Assembly (NCBI RefSeq): GCF_900100535.1
Contig: NZ_FNDG01000009.1
Location: 124,001 to 188,000 of the forward strand
Length of the DNA stretch: 64,000 nt
Reading direction: 5' to 3'
DNA from: Phytopseudomonas flavescens
GTDB taxonomy: Bacteria > Pseudomonadota > Gammaproteobacteria > Pseudomonadales > Pseudomonadaceae
Numbering within the stretch: the first letter of the stretch is position 1; each line of letters opens with the position of its first letter. The notes beneath the pieces are model-generated. The model worked only from the letters and a program-made list of their open reading frames with translations, did not search any database and had not been told where the DNA came from. Positions 9,943-17,794 of this stretch are shown piece after piece. Position numbers and translations under genes: made by a program.

Positions 9943-9971
9943 AGTATATTTAATTGTTCGGTACAATTTAA
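9943..9971 (-). promoter_or_regulatory. Candidate receptor promoter with operator in its spacer
   Basis: On the minus strand a TATACT (-10, at 9948-9943) lies 17 bases after TTAAAT (weak -35, at 9971-9966). The spacer is almost entirely the palindrome AATTGTACCGAACAATT (9952-9968). Placing an operator between -35 and -10 is typical for direct control by the divergent regulator. Confidence 0.4.
9952..9968. promoter_or_regulatory. Candidate MocR operator, copy 2 (AATTGT/ACAATT palindrome)
   Basis: AATTGTTCGGTACAATT has perfect six-base arms around a five-base centre. Its reverse complement shares 14 bases with 9853-9866. A weaker relative, AATTGCCAGTACAATT, lies at 10011-10026, next to the regulator's own start. 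Confidence 0.5.
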
Positions 9972-10010
9972 ATATTCCATACAGAATTAATGAGCATAAT
10001 CATATGCTTT

Positions 10011-10026
10011 AATTGCCAGTACAATT
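10011..10026. promoter_or_regulatory. Candidate MocR operator, copy 3
   Basis: AATTGCCAGTACAATT shares the AATTG...GTACAATT outer words with the 9952-9968 palindrome and lies 44 bp before the regulator's ATG. This is consistent with autoregulation. CCGAACA recurs just downstream, near 10040. Confidence 0.35.
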
Positions 10027-10069
10027 CAGCTAGCATCAGCCGAACAGTTAACGGTATAGGAGGGCCCCC

Positions 10070-11491
10070 ATGAGCATCCGCCCCGGCGATGGCGAGCAGC
10101 CCGCGAGCTCCCTGATCGATCAGGTTTGCCAGGCCCTGATCGAGCGCATCCATGGTGGCGAGTTGTCGCTGGGCGCGCGCCTGCCGTCACTACGCAAGTA
10201 CGCCGCCGAGCGTGGGGTCAGCGTCGACACCGTGCTGCGTGCCTACGACAAGCTGGTCGGGCTGGGCTATCTGGAGTCGCGCCGGGGTTCGGGTTTCTAC
10301 GTGAAGCGCAGCAAGCCGCAGCGTCAGCAGAAGACCGACTGGGGCGGGATCAATAGTCTGGGCGAGCCCTGGAGTGCCTTGTTGACCCGTGAGGTGGCGC
10401 AATCCGAGAGCCCTGGGGACGGCTCCCTGTTACAGGCCTGGATGGACGAGGGCGCTCTGGGCGATGCCCTGCGTGGGATGCGCAAGCTGACGAGCGAGGA
10501 TTTCGCCAACCACATCAGTCCGCGCGGTCATGCACCGTTGCGGCAGACCTTGCAGCGCAACCTGGCGAGAGTCGGCATCCATGCGCAAACCTCGCAGATC
10601 GTCACTACCAACGGCGCTACCGATGCCTTCCATCTAGCGGTCTGGGCGAATTTCTTTCCGCGCGACTACGTTATCGTCGAGGCGCCTGGTCACTTTCTGC
10701 ATGTGCAGCGCCTGCTGGCCAGTGGTCTCGAAATACTCCGGGTGCCGCGCCTGGCTGACGGGCCGGATCTTGAGGTGTTGCGCGGGCTGTGCGAGAAGCA
10801 CAGCCCGCGCGCCTTCGTCTGCAGTTCCCTGTTGCAGAATCCTACCTCCAGCAGCCTGTCGCCCTACAAGGCCCACCAGATCGTCAAGATAGCCGAGGAG
10901 TTCGACCTGCTGCTGATCGACGACGACACCTATGGCGACTTGCTGCCCTCGTCGGCCCTGGGCCACGTCGCACGCCTTGGGGCACTGGATCAGTTGCAGC
11001 GGGTGATCCACATCGGCAGCTTTTCCAAGACGCTGTCGCCGGGATTGCGCAGCGGCTACCTGGCCGCCAGCGCTCAGCAGGTCGAACGCATTCTGCTCTA
11101 CAAGTCGGTCGGCGCCATCCACGGCCCGGTGCTGACCGAGTGGGCCGTCCATCAATTGTTGGCAACTCCTGCCTACCATGCGCACTGCGAGCGCCTGAAG
11201 GCTCGCCTGGATGAGGCGCGCGAACCGCTGGTGCAGCGCCTGCGGGCCTTGGGCTGCCGTTTGAAAAACCCTGGAGCCGGCATGTACCTTTGGGCGGAGC
11301 TAGGGGGTGATCGGGATGCTGATGGCATTGCTCGTGCCCTGGCTGCCAAGGGGCTGCAGATGGCGCCTGGCTCATTGTTCTGCAGGTTCCCACCTTTCGC
11401 CTCTCACCTGCGTTTCAATGTGTCCACGACCCAGGCGCGCCACCTGGAGCTGTTGGCCAGGTGTCTTGATGATCGTGCCGCGGGTTCTTGA
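10070..11491 (+). CDS. MocR/GabR-type transcriptional regulator (GntR HTH plus aminotransferase fold)
   Basis: This 473-residue protein has an N-terminal GntR winged helix (about 12-80: LGARLPSLRKYAAERGVSVDTVLRAYDKL) and a fold-type I aminotransferase-like domain (about 110-470). The PLP lysine is expected in HIGSFSKTLSPGLRSGY. MocR proteins usually sense PLP or an amino-acid-like effector. The start is supported by AGGAGG just upstream. It is divergent from the TonB receptor operon with three AATTGTAC-type repeats between, so it probably controls that operon and itself. The frame is intact. Control of a TonB receptor by a MocR protein is uncommon, as far as I know. Confidence 0.88.
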   Translation: MSIRPGDGEQPASSLIDQVCQALIERIHGGELSLGARLPSLRKYAAERGVSVDTVLRAYDKLVGLGYLESRRGSGFYVKRSKPQRQQKTDWGGINSLGEPWSALLTREVAQSESPGDGSLLQAWMDEGALGDALRGMRKLTSEDFANHISPRGHAPLRQTLQRNLARVGIHAQTSQIVTTNGATDAFHLAVWANFFPRDYVIVEAPGHFLHVQRLLASGLEILRVPRLADGPDLEVLRGLCEKHSPRAFVCSSLLQNPTSSSLSPYKAHQIVKIAEEFDLLLIDDDTYGDLLPSSALGHVARLGALDQLQRVIHIGSFSKTLSPGLRSGYLAASAQQVERILLYKSVGAIHGPVLTEWAVHQLLATPAYHAHCERLKARLDEAREPLVQRLRALGCRLKNPGAGMYLWAELGGDRDADGIARALAAKGLQMAPGSLFCRFPPFASHLRFNVSTTQARHLELLARCLDDRAAGS

Positions 11492-11665
11492 TCGAGGTTC
11501 GCAAAGCTTGGGTCGGGGCTGCCATCCTTGATCGCCCCCTTTTCGCCCGCTTTTTATTGGCTATGTTCCTGCTGGTTGTTGCATGCCCGGTGAAGCGGAT
11601 TGTGCTAACAGCCCGTAACGGGCATGGTCTTTCTTGCAGGATGGCCATGGCGCGTTGCCCTGTGG

Positions 11666-11694
11666 TGTCGGCATTGTAGCGACTTCGCTATAAT
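11666..11694 (+). promoter_or_regulatory. Candidate ffh promoter
   Basis: A perfect TATAAT lies at 11689-11694 with a poor -35 (TGTCGG, 11666-11671) 17 bases upstream. The -10 lies 55 bp before the ffh ATG, and the start is preceded by AAAGGAA. Confidence 0.45.
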
Positions 11695-11748
11695 CCGCCG
11701 CCTGTCGCATGCCTGGCCTGGTCCGGGCCGCACTTCAAAGGAACGCGC

Positions 11749-13125
11749 ATGTTCGAAAATCTAACAGATCGCCTCTCGCAGACCCTGCGTAGCGTCACTG
11801 GCAAGGCCAAGCTCACCGAAGACAATATCAAGGACACCCTGCGTGAAGTGCGCATGGCGCTGCTCGAGGCCGACGTGGCGCTGCCCGTGGTCAAGGACTT
11901 CGTCGGCCGGGTCAAGGACCGTGCGGTCGGCACCGAGGTGTCGAAGAGCCTCACCCCTGGCCAGGCCTTCGTGAAGATCGTGCGTTTGGAGCTGGAAAGC
12001 CTCATGGGTGCGGCCAACGAAGACCTCGACCTGAGTACCACGCCGCCAGCCGTCGTGCTGATGGCCGGTCTGCAGGGCGCGGGCAAGACCACTACCGTCG
12101 GCAAGCTGGCGCGCCTGCTCAAGGAGCGCAAGAAGAAAAGCGTGATGGTGGTGTCTGCGGACGTCTACCGGCCGGCGGCGATCAAGCAGCTGGAAACCCT
12201 GGCGGGTGACATCGGCGTGACATTCTTCCCGTCCGATATCACCCAGAAGCCGGTGGCCATCGCCGAAGCGGCGATCCGCGAGGCCAGGCTCAAGTACATC
12301 GATGTGGTGCTGGTGGATACCGCCGGTCGCCTGGCCATCGACGCCGAGATGATGGCCGAGATCCAGGCGCTGCACGCGGCGGTCAAGCCGGTGGAGACCC
12401 TGTTCGTGGTCGACGCCATGACCGGCCAGGACGCCGCCAACACCGCCAAGGCCTTCAACGACGCACTGCCCCTCACCGGTGTGGTGCTCACCAAGGTCGA
12501 CGGCGATGCCCGTGGCGGTGCCGCACTGTCGGTCCGCGCGATCACCGGCAAGCCGATCAAGTTCATCGGTATGGGCGAGAAGAGCGAAGCGCTCGAGCCC
12601 TTCCACCCCGAGCGGATCGCCTCGCGCATCCTTGGCATGGGCGACGTGCTCAGCCTCATCGAGCAGGCCGAGCAGACCCTCGATCGCGACAAGGCCGAGA
12701 AGCTCACCAAGAAGCTCAAGAAGGGCAAGGGCTTCGATCTGGAAGATTTCCGTGACCAGCTCGTGCAGATGAAGAGCATGGGGGGGCTCGGCGGCCTGAT
12801 GGACAAGCTGCCGCAGATGGGCGGCGTCAACCTGTCGCAGATGGGCGGTGCCCAGGGCGCAGCGGAGAAGCAGTTCAAGCAGATGGAGGCGATCATCAAC
12901 TCCATGACGCCTGCCGAACGTCGCGATCCCGAGATCATCAGCGGTTCGCGCAAGCGCCGCATCGCCATCGGCTCCGGCACCCAGGTGCAGGACATCGGCC
13001 GCTTGATCAAGCAGCACAAGCAGATGCAGAAGATGATGAAGAAATTCAGCGCCAAGGGCGGCATGGCCAAGATGATGCGCGGCATGGGCAGCATGATGCC
13101 GGGCGGCGGTATGCCGAAGTTCTAG
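11749..13125 (+). CDS. ffh: Signal recognition particle protein Ffh
   Basis: This 458-residue SRP54-type GTPase binds 4.5S RNA and signal sequences for co-translational targeting to FtsY and SecYEG. It has an N domain (about 1-85), a G domain with P-loop GLQGAGKTTTVGKLA and DTAGR, TKVDGDARGG, and a Met-rich M domain from about 330 ending in MMPGGGMPKF. Length is normal. It is divergent from the accessory block and followed by the rpsP operon. The ATG follows AAAGGAACGCGC. Confidence 0.98.
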   Translation: MFENLTDRLSQTLRSVTGKAKLTEDNIKDTLREVRMALLEADVALPVVKDFVGRVKDRAVGTEVSKSLTPGQAFVKIVRLELESLMGAANEDLDLSTTPPAVVLMAGLQGAGKTTTVGKLARLLKERKKKSVMVVSADVYRPAAIKQLETLAGDIGVTFFPSDITQKPVAIAEAAIREARLKYIDVVLVDTAGRLAIDAEMMAEIQALHAAVKPVETLFVVDAMTGQDAANTAKAFNDALPLTGVVLTKVDGDARGGAALSVRAITGKPIKFIGMGEKSEALEPFHPERIASRILGMGDVLSLIEQAEQTLDRDKAEKLTKKLKKGKGFDLEDFRDQLVQMKSMGGLGGLMDKLPQMGGVNLSQMGGAQGAAEKQFKQMEAIINSMTPAERRDPEIISGSRKRRIAIGSGTQVQDIGRLIKQHKQMQKMMKKFSAKGGMAKMMRGMGSMMPGGGMPKF

Positions 13126-13186
13126 GGGCTGCAAGCCCCAGGCGTCGAGCCGCAGGAAAGCCGGGTCTCCGGCATTCTGCTTTTAC

Positions 13187-13214
13187 TTGTGGCTTGTGGC
13201 TTGTGGCTTGCCGC
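13187..13214 (+). repeat. Tandem heptamers (TTGTGGC x3, TTGCCGC)
   Basis: Three perfect TTGTGGC heptamers (13187-13207) are followed in phase by TTGCCGC (13208-13214). A related array, TTGAAGC x2 then TTGCCGC, lies at 19230-19250 before thrC. This is a short repeat of the kind seen between Pseudomonas genes. Confidence 0.7.
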
Positions 13215-13229
13215 TTTTGCTCATAGAAT
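13201..13229 (+). promoter_or_regulatory. Candidate rpsP operon promoter
   Basis: TTGTGG (13201-13206), a 17-base spacer and TAGAAT (13224-13229) form a good sigma-70 promoter 75 bp before rpsP. The -35 is the third heptamer of the tandem repeat. Confidence 0.5.
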
Positions 13230-13303
13230 ATGCGGCCTTTCGGGCCCAGGCCCATTTTTAAATGTGTGCCTCAAGTTAGCACCGACTATAGGAACGATGT
13301 TCA

Positions 13304-13555
13304 ATGGTAACCATTCGTCTCGCTCGCGGCGGCTCCAAAAAGCGCCCTTTCTACCACCTGACCGTGACCAACAGCCGCAATGCGCGCGACGGTCGCTTCG
13401 TTGAGCGTATCGGTTTCTTCAACCCGATCGCTTCGGGTGCCGAAGTCAAGCTGTCCGTGAATCAAGAGCGCGCTACCTACTGGCTCGGCCAGGGCGCACA
13501 GCCGTCTGAGCGCGTTGCTCAGCTGCTGAAAGAAGCTGCCAAGGCTGCTGCCTAA
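13304..13555 (+). CDS. rpsP: 30S ribosomal protein S16
   Basis: This 83-residue small-subunit protein begins [21 protein letters not shown], the conserved S16 start. It is first in the rpsP-rimM-trmD-rplS operon, with rimM 7 bp downstream. Length and sequence are ordinary. Confidence 0.98.
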   Translation: MVTIRLARGGSKKRPFYHLTVTNSRNARDGRFVERIGFFNPIASGAEVKLSVNQERATYWLGQGAQPSERVAQLLKEAAKAAA

Positions 13556-13562
13556 GCACTTT

Positions 13563-14099
13563 ATGAGCACGACGCCGGCTCCCGCCGAGGATCTGATGGT
13601 TCTTGGCAAGATTGTCTCGGTGCATGGCGTCAAGGGTGAGGTGAAGGTGTTTTCCTTTACCGATCCACTGGATAACGTGCTCGATTACCCTCGCTGGACG
13701 CTGCGGCGCGATGGCGAGGTGAAGCAGGTTGAACTGGCTGGTGGACGCTTGCAGGGCAAGGTTCTGGTCGCCAGGCTGAAAGGGCTCGATGATCGTGAAG
13801 TGGCGCGTACCTACGCCGGCTTCGAGATCTGCGTTCCCCGCAGCCTGCTGCCTGAGCTGGAAGACGGCGAGTTCTACTGGTATCAGCTGATAGGTCTGAA
13901 GGTCATCGATCAGGCGGGGCAGTTGCTCGGCAGGATCGATCATCTGTTCGAGACCGGTGCCAACGATGTGATGGTGGTCAAGCCGTGCATCGACAGCCTC
14001 GATGATCGTGAGCGCCTGTTGCCATATACGCAGCAGTGCGTGTTGTCGATCAGCCTCGAGGCTGGCGAGATGCGGGTCGACTGGGATGCGGACTTCTGA
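13563..14099 (+). CDS. rimM: Ribosome maturation factor RimM
   Basis: This 178-residue protein binds S19 and helps assemble the 30S head. It has an N-terminal RimM beta-barrel ([21 protein letters not shown]) and a C-terminal PRC-barrel ([14 protein letters not shown]...GANDVMVV). It lies between rpsP and trmD with almost no spacing. The start at 13563 follows the rpsP stop closely. Confidence 0.97.
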   Translation: MSTTPAPAEDLMVLGKIVSVHGVKGEVKVFSFTDPLDNVLDYPRWTLRRDGEVKQVELAGGRLQGKVLVARLKGLDDREVARTYAGFEICVPRSLLPELEDGEFYWYQLIGLKVIDQAGQLLGRIDHLFETGANDVMVVKPCIDSLDDRERLLPYTQQCVLSISLEAGEMRVDWDADF

Positions 14100-14103
14100 C
14101 GCC

Positions 14104-14856
14104 ATGCCGAGCCTGCGCGTCGATGTCATCACGCTGTTCCCGGAAATGTTCGCCGCCATCGGCGATTACGGCATTACCAGCCGTGCGGTGAGGCAGGAGC
14201 TGTTGCAGCTGACCTGCTGGAACCCACGCAGTTACACCATGGATCGTCATCACACCGTTGACGACCGCCCCTTCGGTGGTGGTCCAGGCATGGTGATGAA
14301 GATCAAGCCGCTCGAAGATGCCTTGGCCGATGCCAGGCAGGCCAGCGGCGGTCAGGCGAAGGTGATCTACCTTTCGCCGCAAGGCCGCCCGCTGACACAA
14401 GCGGCGGTACGCGAGCTGGCGAAGGAGGAGCGTTTGATCCTCATCGCCGGCCGCTACGAGGGCGTCGACGAGCGTTTCATCGAAACGCATGTCGACGAGG
14501 AATGGTCGATCGGCGACTACGTCCTGTCCGGCGGTGAGCTGCCGGCCATGGTGCTGATCGATGCGGTAACGCGCCTTTTGCCTGGTGCATTGGGTCATGC
14601 AGATTCGGCCGAGGAAGACTCCTTCACGGATGGCTTGCTCGACTGCCCGCATTACACCCGTCCGGAGGTGTATGCGGATAAACGTGTTCCTGAGGTGCTG
14701 CTTGGCGGCAACCATGAACACATCCGGCGCTGGCGTTTGCAGCAGTCCCTGGGACGCACCTGGGAACGCCGTGCCGATCTTCTGGATAGCCGCTCGCTTT
14801 CTGGAGAAGAGAACAAGCTGCTGGAGGAATACATCCGCCAGCGCGACGATAACTAA
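14104..14856 (+). CDS. trmD: tRNA (guanine-N1)-methyltransferase TrmD
   Basis: This 250-residue SPOUT enzyme makes m1G37 in tRNAs using S-adenosylmethionine. The knotted SAM site is visible as [17 protein letters not shown] and [19 protein letters not shown]. The ATG at 14104, four bases after the rimM stop, gives the usual [16 protein letters not shown] start; an upstream in-frame ATG would sit inside rimM. Confidence 0.98.
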   Translation: MPSLRVDVITLFPEMFAAIGDYGITSRAVRQELLQLTCWNPRSYTMDRHHTVDDRPFGGGPGMVMKIKPLEDALADARQASGGQAKVIYLSPQGRPLTQAAVRELAKEERLILIAGRYEGVDERFIETHVDEEWSIGDYVLSGGELPAMVLIDAVTRLLPGALGHADSAEEDSFTDGLLDCPHYTRPEVYADKRVPEVLLGGNHEHIRRWRLQQSLGRTWERRADLLDSRSLSGEENKLLEEYIRQRDDN

Positions 14857-14897
14857 ATATCGATGGCCGGCCTGACGGCCCGTCTTAGGAGCGCAGC

Positions 14898-15248
14898 ATG
14901 ACCAACAAGATCATTCAGCAACTCGAAGCTGAGCAGATGAGCAAAGAGATCCCGACCTTTGCCCCGGGCGACACCGTAATCGTCCAGGTAAAAGTGAAGG
15001 AAGGTGACCGTCAGCGTCTGCAGGCGTTCGAAGGTGTGGTAATCGCCAAGCGTAACCGCGGTCTGAACAGCGCCTTCACCGTGCGCAAGATCTCCAGCGG
15101 CGTAGGCGTTGAGCGTACTTTCCAGACTTACAGCCCGCTGGTCGACAGCCTGTCCGTCAAGCGTCGTGGTGACGTTCGCAAGGCCAAGCTGTACTACCTC
15201 CGCGACCTGTCCGGCAAGGCAGCACGCATCAAGGAGAAGCTGGCTTAA
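14898..15248 (+). CDS. rplS: 50S ribosomal protein L19
   Basis: This 116-residue L19 contains the conserved [20 protein letters not shown] and [25 protein letters not shown]. It is last in the operon, preceded by TTAGGAGCGCAGC, and followed by a strong terminator at 15264-15292. Confidence 0.98.
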   Translation: MTNKIIQQLEAEQMSKEIPTFAPGDTVIVQVKVKEGDRQRLQAFEGVVIAKRNRGLNSAFTVRKISSGVGVERTFQTYSPLVDSLSVKRRGDVRKAKLYYLRDLSGKAARIKEKLA

Positions 15249-15263
15249 GCCACGCTTGCTCTC

Positions 15264-15292
15264 GAAAAAAAGCAGCCCTTGGCTGCTTTTTT
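15264..15292 (+). terminator. Rho-independent terminator after rplS
   Basis: The AAAAAAGCAGCC / GGCTGCTTTTTT hairpin has a two-base loop and a run of six T, 15 bp after the rplS stop. Confidence 0.9.
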
Positions 15293-15338
15293 CGTTTCTG
15301 GCGTTTGTTGAAGTGGCAGCAACGAGGCGCTAGCAGCC

Positions 15339-15414
15339 GTAGGGTGGATGACGCTCTTTTCATCCACCATCGCGATCTCAGAGCGGTGGACGGATGAAGC
15401 GTCGTCCACCCTAC
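15339..15414. repeat. Full copy of the GTAGGGTGG...CCACCCTAC repeat
   Basis: This is the clearest copy: GTAGGGTGGATGACGCTC at the left and GCGTCGTCCACCCTAC at the right form inverted ends around TCCACCATCGCGATC. Other copies are at both window ends and at 45302, 59687 and 61797. Confidence 0.7.
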
Positions 15415-15506
15415 AAATGACTGCTTCCGCCTTGTAGAGGCCTTTCCTATTAGGTGCGATTTTCGTATCCAATATGCACACCAACGTTGTGAGCAGGTTC
15501 TGAGTG

Positions 15507-15914
15507 ATGACCCCAAGAGAGCAGGAAATTCAACGGCGTACCGAGCTTTCCGAAACCCGTGTGGCCAAGGCGGTGTTTCCGCCGACCACCAATCATCACA
15601 ACACCCTGTTTGGCGGCACGGCCATGGCGTGGATGGACGAGGTGTCGTTCATCGCCGCCACCCGCTTCTGCCGGCTGCCGCTGGTCACGGTGTCTTCCGA
15701 CCGGATCGACTTCAGCCATCCGATTCCGGCCGGTACCATCGTCGAGCTGGTCGGGCGCGTCAGCGCGGTCGGCAACACCAGCATGAAGGTGCAGGTCGAC
15801 GTGTTCGTCGAGGACATGTACGGCGCCCGTCGCGAGCTCGCCATCCGTGGTGCCTTCAGCTTCGTGGCGATGGGCGAGGATGGCAAGCCGGTGCCGGTGC
15901 TCCCGGATTTCTGA
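15507..15914 (+). CDS. Hotdog-fold acyl-CoA thioesterase
   Basis: This protein of about 135 residues is of the YciA/BFIT acyl-CoA hydrolase type, splitting acyl-CoA to fatty acid and CoA in the cytoplasm. Visible family features are NHHNTLFGGTAMAWMDEVSFIAATRF (hotdog helix with catalytic Asp) and VTVSSDRIDFSHPIPAGTIVEL. A GTG codon directly precedes the chosen ATG and could be used. It is followed by xerD. Confidence 0.88.
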   Translation: MTPREQEIQRRTELSETRVAKAVFPPTTNHHNTLFGGTAMAWMDEVSFIAATRFCRLPLVTVSSDRIDFSHPIPAGTIVELVGRVSAVGNTSMKVQVDVFVEDMYGARRELAIRGAFSFVAMGEDGKPVPVLPDF

Positions 15915-15966
15915 TCGTGCGCGTGCCATCGGCACCGTCAAACCGTCGCTGTTCCAGAGGTAACCG

Positions 15967-16863
15967 ATGTCCGCAGTCGACCATCCGCTGATCGAGCGTT
16001 TCATCGAGACGCTGTGGCTGGAGAAAGGCCTGTCCGTGCACACCCGCTCGGCCTACCGCAGCGACCTGGCGTTGCTCAACGGCTGGCTGCAGCGGCGTGG
16101 CGTCGAGTTGCCGTCGGTCGGTCGTGAGGTGCTGCTCGATCACCTGGCCTGGCGCATGAACGAGGGCTACAAGGCGCGTTCCACGGCGCGACTGATTTCC
16201 GGGATGCGCGGGTTTTATCGATTTCTGCTGCGCGAGGGGGTGATCGAAACCGATCCTACCCTGCAGGTGGACATGCCGCAGCTCGGTCGTCCCTTGCCCA
16301 AGTCGCTGTCCGAGGCGGATGTCGAGGCGCTGCTGGCGGCTCCCGACCTGGATGACCCCATCGGGTTGCGTGATCGCGCCATGCTCGAGGTGCTGTATGC
16401 CTGCGGGCTGCGGGTCAGCGAGCTGATCGGCCTGACCCTCGAGCAGGTCAATCTGCGCCAGGGCGTGCTGAGGGTGTTCGGCAAGGGCAGCAAGGAGCGC
16501 CTGGTGCCCATGGGCGAGGAGGCGATCGGCTGGGTCGAGCGTTATTGTCGCGAGGCACGGCCGATGCTGCTCGGCGGGCGACCGGGCGACGTGCTGTTTC
16601 CCAGCCTGCGTGGCGAGCAGATGACCCGGCAGACCTTTTGGCACCGCATCAAGCATCAGGCCAGGGTGGCCGGCATCGCCAAGTCGTTGTCGCCACATAC
16701 CCTGCGGCATGCCTTCGCCACCCATCTGCTCAACCACGGTGCGGATTTGCGCGTAGTGCAGATGCTGCTCGGGCACAGTGATCTGTCCACCACGCAGATC
16801 TATACCCACGTGGCACGGGCTCGCTTGCAGGCCTTGCACGCGCAGCACCATCCGCGGGGATGA
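15967..16863 (+). CDS. xerD: Site-specific tyrosine recombinase XerD
   Basis: This 298-residue XerD has a SAM-like N-terminal domain (about 1-90) and a catalytic domain. The R-H-R-H/W-Y set is visible: CGLRVSELIG, HTLRHAFATHLL, LLGHSDLSTTQIYTHV. XerC/D resolve chromosome dimers at dif. Normal length, GAGG before the ATG, and neighbourhood with dsbC and hom support the core gene rather than a phage integrase. Confidence 0.95.
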   Translation: MSAVDHPLIERFIETLWLEKGLSVHTRSAYRSDLALLNGWLQRRGVELPSVGREVLLDHLAWRMNEGYKARSTARLISGMRGFYRFLLREGVIETDPTLQVDMPQLGRPLPKSLSEADVEALLAAPDLDDPIGLRDRAMLEVLYACGLRVSELIGLTLEQVNLRQGVLRVFGKGSKERLVPMGEEAIGWVERYCREARPMLLGGRPGDVLFPSLRGEQMTRQTFWHRIKHQARVAGIAKSLSPHTLRHAFATHLLNHGADLRVVQMLLGHSDLSTTQIYTHVARARLQALHAQHHPRG

Positions 16864-16969
16864 GGCGGCCGCGGCAGTTGGCGCTGTGCGTGCTGCCCTG
16901 CGGCCCGCCCCTGTGGTTGTGATAACCTTCGTCCTTTCCCCGTCACCCCGTCGCTCGATAGGAGTATTC

Positions 16970-17695
16970 ATGCGTGTGACCCGCATTTTCGCGGCCATGG
17001 CCCTTGGTCTGGTCAGTACCCTTGGCCAGGCTGCCGATCCGGATCAGACGATCCGCAAGAACCTGCTGTCTATCCAGCCCGACCTGCCGATCGAAGCCAT
17101 TGCCGAAAGCCCGATGCCCGGCGTCTACCAGGTGCAGCTCAAGGGCGGCCGCCAGCTGTATGCCAGCGCCGACGGGCAGTTCGTCATGCAGGGTTACCTG
17201 TTCCAGTTCAAGGACGGGCAGGCCATCAACCTGACCGAGGCTGAAGAGAGCCGCGCCATCGCCAAGCAGATCAACGCCATTCCCGCCAAGGACATGGTGG
17301 TGTTCGCGCCCAAACAGCCGAAAGCCCATATCACCGTGTTCACCGACACCGATTGTGGCTATTGCCAGAAGCTGCACAGTGAAGTGGCCGAGCTCAACAA
17401 GCAGGGTATCGAAGTGCGTTACCTGGCTTTCCCGCGGCAGGGGCTGGGCAGCAAGGGAGCCCGGGATCTGGCCAGCGTCTGGTGCTCGAAGGACCGCCAG
17501 GCAGCGATGAATCAGGCCAAGGCGCGGCAGTCGGTGGCCGAGGCCACCTGCGACAACCCGGTGGCCGAGCAGTACAAGCTCGGGCAGATGATCGGGGTCA
17601 ATGGCACGCCGGCGATCATTCTGGAAAACGGCAAGATGATCCCCGGCTATCAGCCCGCCGCGCAGCTGGCGAAACTGGCGCTGGAAGCCAAGTAG
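16970..17695 (+). CDS. dsbC: Periplasmic disulfide isomerase DsbC
   Basis: This 241-residue protein has a signal peptide (MRVTRIFAAMALGLVSTLGQA), an N-terminal dimerisation domain (about 25-85) and a thioredoxin fold with active site CGYC in DTDCGYCQKLH and cis-Pro GTPAI. It shuffles wrong disulfides and is kept reduced by DsbD. The ATG at 16970 follows ATAGGAGTATTC. Confidence 0.95.
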   Translation: MRVTRIFAAMALGLVSTLGQAADPDQTIRKNLLSIQPDLPIEAIAESPMPGVYQVQLKGGRQLYASADGQFVMQGYLFQFKDGQAINLTEAEESRAIAKQINAIPAKDMVVFAPKQPKAHITVFTDTDCGYCQKLHSEVAELNKQGIEVRYLAFPRQGLGSKGARDLASVWCSKDRQAAMNQAKARQSVAEATCDNPVAEQYKLGQMIGVNGTPAIILENGKMIPGYQPAAQLAKLALEAK

Positions 17696-17742
17696 CCGAT
17701 TGACTATCCATTGGCCGCTTCGTAATGTGCGGCTCTTTTTCC

Positions 17743-17766
17743 ACGGCCAGAGCCTGCTCTGGCCGT
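17743..17766 (+). terminator. Hairpin between dsbC and hom
   Basis: ACGGCCAGAG-CCTG-CTCTGGCCGT is a perfect ten-base stem. The T tract is weak (CTTA), so it may only partly terminate the dsbC transcript. Confidence 0.5.
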
Positions 17767-17794
17767 CTTATGCAGTGCAGCTGGGGAGTCAAGT

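Noticed and set aside
9984..10005. Possible Fur box (ATGAGCATAATCATATGC) before the TonB receptor
   Set aside because: It matches the Fur consensus poorly and only forms a short GCATA/TATGC palindrome. The AATTGTAC repeats are a better candidate for control.
11761..13134. 457-codon minus-strand frame opposite ffh
   Set aside because: It is the His/Leu-rich complement of ffh; the Ffh motifs are unmistakable on the plus strand.
13187..13214. CRISPR-like array from the tandem heptamers
   Set aside because: Units are only seven bases with no spacers.
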